Source: Bacillus sp. HF117_J1_D
Lineage (GTDB): Bacteria; Bacillota; Bacilli; Bacillales; Bacillaceae_C
Direction: 5' to 3'
Assembly (NCBI GenBank): GCA_009928435.1
Contig: JAABNQ010000014.1
Span: 1-64,000, forward strand
Length of the DNA stretch: 64,000 bases
Positions 60,946 through 64,000 of the stretch are shown piece after piece. Under the pieces are notes generated by a model. It made no database searches. It was not told where the DNA came from and saw only the letters and a program-made list of their open reading frames with translations. A program made the translations under genes and the position numbers. How positions within the stretch are numbered: position 1 is the first letter of the stretch; every line of letters starts with the position of its first letter.

Positions 60946-61418
60946 TTGTCCAGAATTCGAAAATACTGTCCGGAATTGGGGAATACTGTCCGGAATCCGG
61001 GAATACTGTCCGGAATCCGGAGAATACTGTCCGGAATCGGGGAATACTGTCCGAAGTCCAGGAATACTGTCTGGAATTCGAGAATACTGTCCGGAATTCG
61101 GGGAATAACTGTCCGAAGTCCGGGAATACTGTCTGGAATCCGGAGAATACTGTCCGGAACTCGGAGATACTATCCGGAATTCGAAAATACAATCCGAAAT
61201 TCGGAGAATACTGTCCGAAGTCCGGAATACTGTCCGGAATTGGGAGAATACTGTCCGAAGTCCGGAATACTGTCCGGAATTGGGAGAAAACTGTCCGAAG
61301 TCGGAGAATACTGTCCGAAATTCGGGAATACTGTCCAAAGTCCAGAAATACTATCCGAAATTCGGAGAATATTGTCCGGAATTCGGAGAATACTATCCGG
61401 AATTCGAAGTACTATCCA
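60946..61418. repeat. Tandem array of about 24 units of 19-22 bp
   Basis: Units follow TACTGTCCGGAATTCGGAGA with variation; two main types alternate, one with GGAATTCGG and one with GAAGTCCGG. A 40-bp pair of units (61211-61250) is repeated directly at 61251-61290 with almost no change. Mean period near 20-21 bp equals two helical turns, and each unit has a partly palindromic CCGGAATTCGG core. Long open frames cross it on both strands but unit-length changes rotate the frame, so coding is unlikely. There are no unique spacers, so it is not a CRISPR array. Confidence 0.9.
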
Positions 61419-61486
61419 ATTTTCTTTTCGAGCGTTATATCTGCATTCAGGAGAGGAATGATTGTAAAACATTCACACTATTTAAA

Positions 61487-61516
61487 TTAACTATTAACTC
61501 CTTTTTATGGTATAAT
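61487..61516 (+). promoter_or_regulatory. SigA promoter for the acyl-CoA synthetase gene
   Basis: TTAACT (61487-61492), 18 bp, TATAAT (61511-61516) with extended TGG before it. Confidence 0.65.
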
Positions 61517-61554
61517 TTTGATTATTCATAAACCAGTAGAGAGGGGATTTTCAG

Positions 61555-63120
61555 ATGTCTCTTGTGTTGACGCAATTTTTGGATCGGGCAGTTCATTTAT
61601 ATGGGAAAAAGTCGGCTATTATTGACGAGCAGGGGAAGCGTTACACCTATGAAGCAATAAATGAACGGGTAAACAGTCTATCGTTCGGACTGGATTCTCT
61701 TGGTGTAGAAAAAGGTGACCGGGTTGCTTATTTGGCTCCTAATACGCTGGGAATGTACGAAGGATTTTATGGGATTTTTCAAGTAGGAGGCATAATGGTC
61801 TCATTAAATACAAGGTTGAAGCCGAAGGACTATGTGTATATTTTAAATCACAGCGAAAGCAAAGTGCTTTTTGTTGATTGCGATCTTTTAGGGCTGATTC
61901 AGCCAGTGCGCGATCAGCTTGAAACAGTGGAAACAATCATTGTTCATGGTCTGGAAGAGGACAAAGAAGGGTTCATTTCTTATGACCGTTGGCTTTCTTC
62001 TTTTCCAACGACTGATTTTCCTCGTGTAGAGTTGCATGAGGATGATGTCAGCACTTTGCTGTATACGAGCGGTACAACAGGGAATCCGAAAGGAGTCATG
62101 CTGACGCATCGGAATAATTACTTGCATGCATTATCCGCTATGCATCATTTACGGGTAAATGATCGTGATGTCCTTATGCATATTTTACCGATGTTCCATG
62201 TAAATGGTTGGGGGTCTCCTTTTTATTATACGGCGAACGGTGCGACACAGATTATGCAAAAAACGATTGACCCGCAGGTGATCTTGGAAAAGATTGAAAA
62301 ATACGGGGTCACGGTGATGCATATGGCTCCTACTGTTCTTCAATCGATTATGGATCAATACATGAAAGTAAAACCGAAAATTGATCAAAATGTCCGGATT
62401 ATTGTCGCAGGTTCTGCACCACCTAAAGCTTTTATCAGACAGCTGGAAGAAGAAATCGGCTGGGAATTCTATCAAGTATATGGAATGACAGAAACCTCGC
62501 CCTTAAGCTTAGTATCCTACATTTCATCCGAAAATGAAGGCGTTTCCAATGATGGTTATTATACACTAAAAGCAAAAGCGGGCTTAGAATTGATTGGGAC
62601 TTCCGTTAGAGTGGTAGATGAATTTGGAAATGATGTTGCAAAAGACGGCAAAGAAATCGGGGAAGTGATTGTAAAAGGCCCTGGCGTCATGAAAGGATAT
62701 TGGAAGGATGAAGCGGCAACAAATGCGACGATTGTCAATGGGTGGCTTCATACTGGAGACATGGGGACGATAGATGAAAAACGCCGTATCCAGATCGTTG
62801 ACCGAAAAAAGGACATCATCATCAGTGGAGGAGAAAATATTTCCACTATAGAAATTGAAAATAGGATATATGACCATCCGTCAGTGAAAGAAGTGGCCGT
62901 CATTGCTGCGCCTCATGAAAAGTGGGGGGAGACTCCGCATGCTATTATTGTTGTACGGGCAGGACAGGAAGTCACTGGACAGGACATCATCCACTTTACA
63001 AGAGAAGGTCTAGCGCATTTTAAATGCCCAACGATCGTCACTTTTATGGAGGAGCTTCCCAAAACAGCGAGTGGCAAAATCCTGAAGGTGAAGCTGAGGG
63101 AGCTCGTAGCACAACTATAG
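61555..63120 (+). CDS. Fatty-acyl-CoA synthetase (AMP-forming)
   Basis: 521 residues of the adenylate-forming family. P-loop LLYTSGTTGNPKGVMLTH, YGMTETSPLSLV, GWLHTGDMG, hinge VDRKKDIIISGGENIS and the catalytic Lys in KTASGKILK near the C-terminus. Length and sequence fit medium/long-chain fatty acid CoA ligases; chain length cannot be told. AGAGAGGGGA precedes the ATG. Monocistronic by appearance. Confidence 0.9.
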   Translation: MSLVLTQFLDRAVHLYGKKSAIIDEQGKRYTYEAINERVNSLSFGLDSLGVEKGDRVAYLAPNTLGMYEGFYGIFQVGGIMVSLNTRLKPKDYVYILNHSESKVLFVDCDLLGLIQPVRDQLETVETIIVHGLEEDKEGFISYDRWLSSFPTTDFPRVELHEDDVSTLLYTSGTTGNPKGVMLTHRNNYLHALSAMHHLRVNDRDVLMHILPMFHVNGWGSPFYYTANGATQIMQKTIDPQVILEKIEKYGVTVMHMAPTVLQSIMDQYMKVKPKIDQNVRIIVAGSAPPKAFIRQLEEEIGWEFYQVYGMTETSPLSLVSYISSENEGVSNDGYYTLKAKAGLELIGTSVRVVDEFGNDVAKDGKEIGEVIVKGPGVMKGYWKDEAATNATIVNGWLHTGDMGTIDEKRRIQIVDRKKDIIISGGENISTIEIENRIYDHPSVKEVAVIAAPHEKWGETPHAIIVVRAGQEVTGQDIIHFTREGLAHFKCPTIVTFMEELPKTASGKILKVKLRELVAQL

Positions 63121-63142
63121 TTATCCGAAGCTAGATAAAAGC

Positions 63143-63151
63143 TGATATAAT
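63143..63151 (+). promoter_or_regulatory. Extended -10 promoter for the GNAT gene
   Basis: TGATATAAT, 43 bases before the ATG; no good -35. Confidence 0.5.
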
Positions 63152-63194
63152 GATGGCAGCCAATAAGAAATTTTATCAGAAAGAAGGCTGCACG

Positions 63195-64000
63195 ATGACA
63201 TCAAGCATTGATATTCGCGTTCTGAACAGCAATGAAGACATGAGGCAAATGTATCAGCTCGAAGAATTCATTTGGCAGGGAGAGGGAGGAATCCCTGTTC
63301 ACCAGACCATTACGGCCATTCGGAACGGAGGCCTTGCGATTGGGGCATATTGTGATGAACAGCTAGTTGGGTTCAGCTATAGTTTTGCAGGATTCAAGGG
63401 CGGTAAGATCTATCTGTGTTCACATAATATGGGAATCCATCCCGAATACCGTGACCGAGGCATCGGTGCTTCTTTAAAAAAAAGGCAAAAAACGGAAGCG
63501 GCTCGAATGGGGTACGATATGCTGACATGGACATATGATCCGCTGGAGACACGCAATGGCTATTTGAATCTATCGAAACTCCGTGCAGTCTGTAGTACAT
63601 ATATTGAAAACTGCTATGGAGAGTTCGATGATGGACTGAATGCGGGCTTACCGACAGACCGCTTTAAAGTGGAATGGTGGATCAACAGCAGACATGTGAA
63701 TGAACGTCTTCAAACTTCTATTGCAGATGACGTCTTTTATATCCCGTGGAAAGAAACTGCAAGTGGCCCGACCCTTGCCGTGAATGGTGAAATCCCTGAT
63801 GCGAAAAAAATAATGGTTCCAGTTCCTGTGGCATTCCAAACAATCAAGCAGAATGATATGAAGTTCGCACTGGATTGGAGATTGAAAACCCGAGCTGTCT
63901 TTCAAGAGCTATTCCAAAAAGGGTATGCGGCAGTTTCTCTTGAAAGAAGCGGAGAAGGACCTGTTCATCAGTATATGTTTATAAAAAGGGCGGAGCTTTT
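63195..64000 (+). CDS. GNAT-fold predicted acetyltransferase (COG3375 type), 3' end cut by the window
   Basis: At least 268 residues, open at the window end. N-terminal GNAT domain with acetyl-CoA binding MGIHPEYRDRGIGASLKK and the segment MLTWTYDPLETRNGYLNL, then PTDRFKVEWWINSR. Proteins of this type are about 270 residues, so it is nearly complete. Substrate unknown. GAAGG precedes the ATG. Confidence 0.8.
   Translation, partial: MTSSIDIRVLNSNEDMRQMYQLEEFIWQGEGGIPVHQTITAIRNGGLAIGAYCDEQLVGFSYSFAGFKGGKIYLCSHNMGIHPEYRDRGIGASLKKRQKTEAARMGYDMLTWTYDPLETRNGYLNLSKLRAVCSTYIENCYGEFDDGLNAGLPTDRFKVEWWINSRHVNERLQTSIADDVFYIPWKETASGPTLAVNGEIPDAKKIMVPVPVAFQTIKQNDMKFALDWRLKTRAVFQELFQKGYAAVSLERSGEGPVHQYMFIKRAEL

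Noticed and set aside
60946-61418. CRISPR array
   Set aside because: Units are contiguous degenerate direct repeats of about 20 bp without unique spacers, and no cas genes are nearby.
60805-61472. Long open frames on both strands across the tandem array (up to 177 codons)
   Set aside because: They arise from a short repeat lacking stops in several frames; unit-length changes rotate the encoded motif, and no ribosome site is present.

Overview
The window is a contiguous stretch of the chromosome of a low-GC, spore-forming, flagellated member of the Bacillaceae. The left 29 kb follows, gene for gene, the ywl/glyA/upp/atp/murAA/spoIID/spoIIQ/spoIIID/mbl/flhO-flhP/fabZ/ssbB region known from Bacillus subtilis. 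Sporulation genes (spoIIR, spoIID, spoIIQ, spoIIID), strong AGGAGG-type ribosome binding sites, frequent TTG/GTG starts and T-box/CodY style control of the ilv-leu genes all support this. I cannot name the species.

Layout. (1) 0-10.3 kb: translation termination and its methylase (prfA-prmC), spoIIR, the t6A gene ywlC with a DnaA-box cluster at its 5' end, mntP, the protein-arginine phosphatase ywlE, rpiB, ywlG, glyA, upp, mnaA. (2) 10.5-18.4 kb: the complete F1Fo ATP synthase operon atpZ-I-B-E-F-H-A-G-D-C, with a terminator-like hairpin and an inserted dispersed repeat between atpE and atpF, then ywzB. (3) 18.5-24.7 kb: ywmB, murA, spoIID, spoIIQ, spoIIID and mbl. (4) 24.7-29 kb: an unexplained structured element, flhO-flhP, a small EpuA-type membrane protein, fabZ, an Asn/Asp-rich lipoprotein, ywpF, ssbB and a small unknown protein. 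(5) 29-34.6 kb: alkaline phosphatase, a LysM-NlpC/P60 cell-wall hydrolase, methionine gamma-lyase and nagB. (6) 34.7-45.8 kb: ilvE-ilvD-[T-box]-ilvB-ilvN-ilvC-leuA-leuB-leuC-leuD, a complete branched-chain amino acid operon with a CodY-like site at its first promoter. (7) 45.9-51.8 kb: a YtrA-type GntR/ABC cassette with an operator palindrome, a TerC protein, a TetR-MFS efflux pair with matching operators, and CtaG. (8) 51.8-64 kb: an MMPL/RND exporter with a small haem-copper-like membrane protein, a thiol-redox cluster (ccdA, two-component pair, OsmC, unknown membrane protein, TlpA/ResA-like thioredoxin), a second two-component pair, a tandem array of about two dozen 19-22 bp repeats, an acyl-CoA synthetase and a GNAT-type protein cut by the window end.

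How the parts work together. Most of the left half is housekeeping: energy (ATP synthase), envelope (MurA, Mbl, MnaA, FabZ) and one-carbon/pyrimidine salvage (GlyA, Upp), interleaved with early sporulation regulators and the engulfment proteins SpoIID and SpoIIQ. The right half is accessory: transporters, sensors and redox proteins, each with a local regulator. The most unusual non-coding features are the 21-bp repeat array at 60946-61418, a family of about 0.12-0.2 kb dispersed repeats with conserved ends (three copies), the structured element between mbl and flhO, the matched AAAACT-N14-AGTTTT sites before the TetR and MFS genes, and the mid-operon T-box. No rRNA, canonical tRNA, CRISPR array, intact insertion sequence or prophage was seen.
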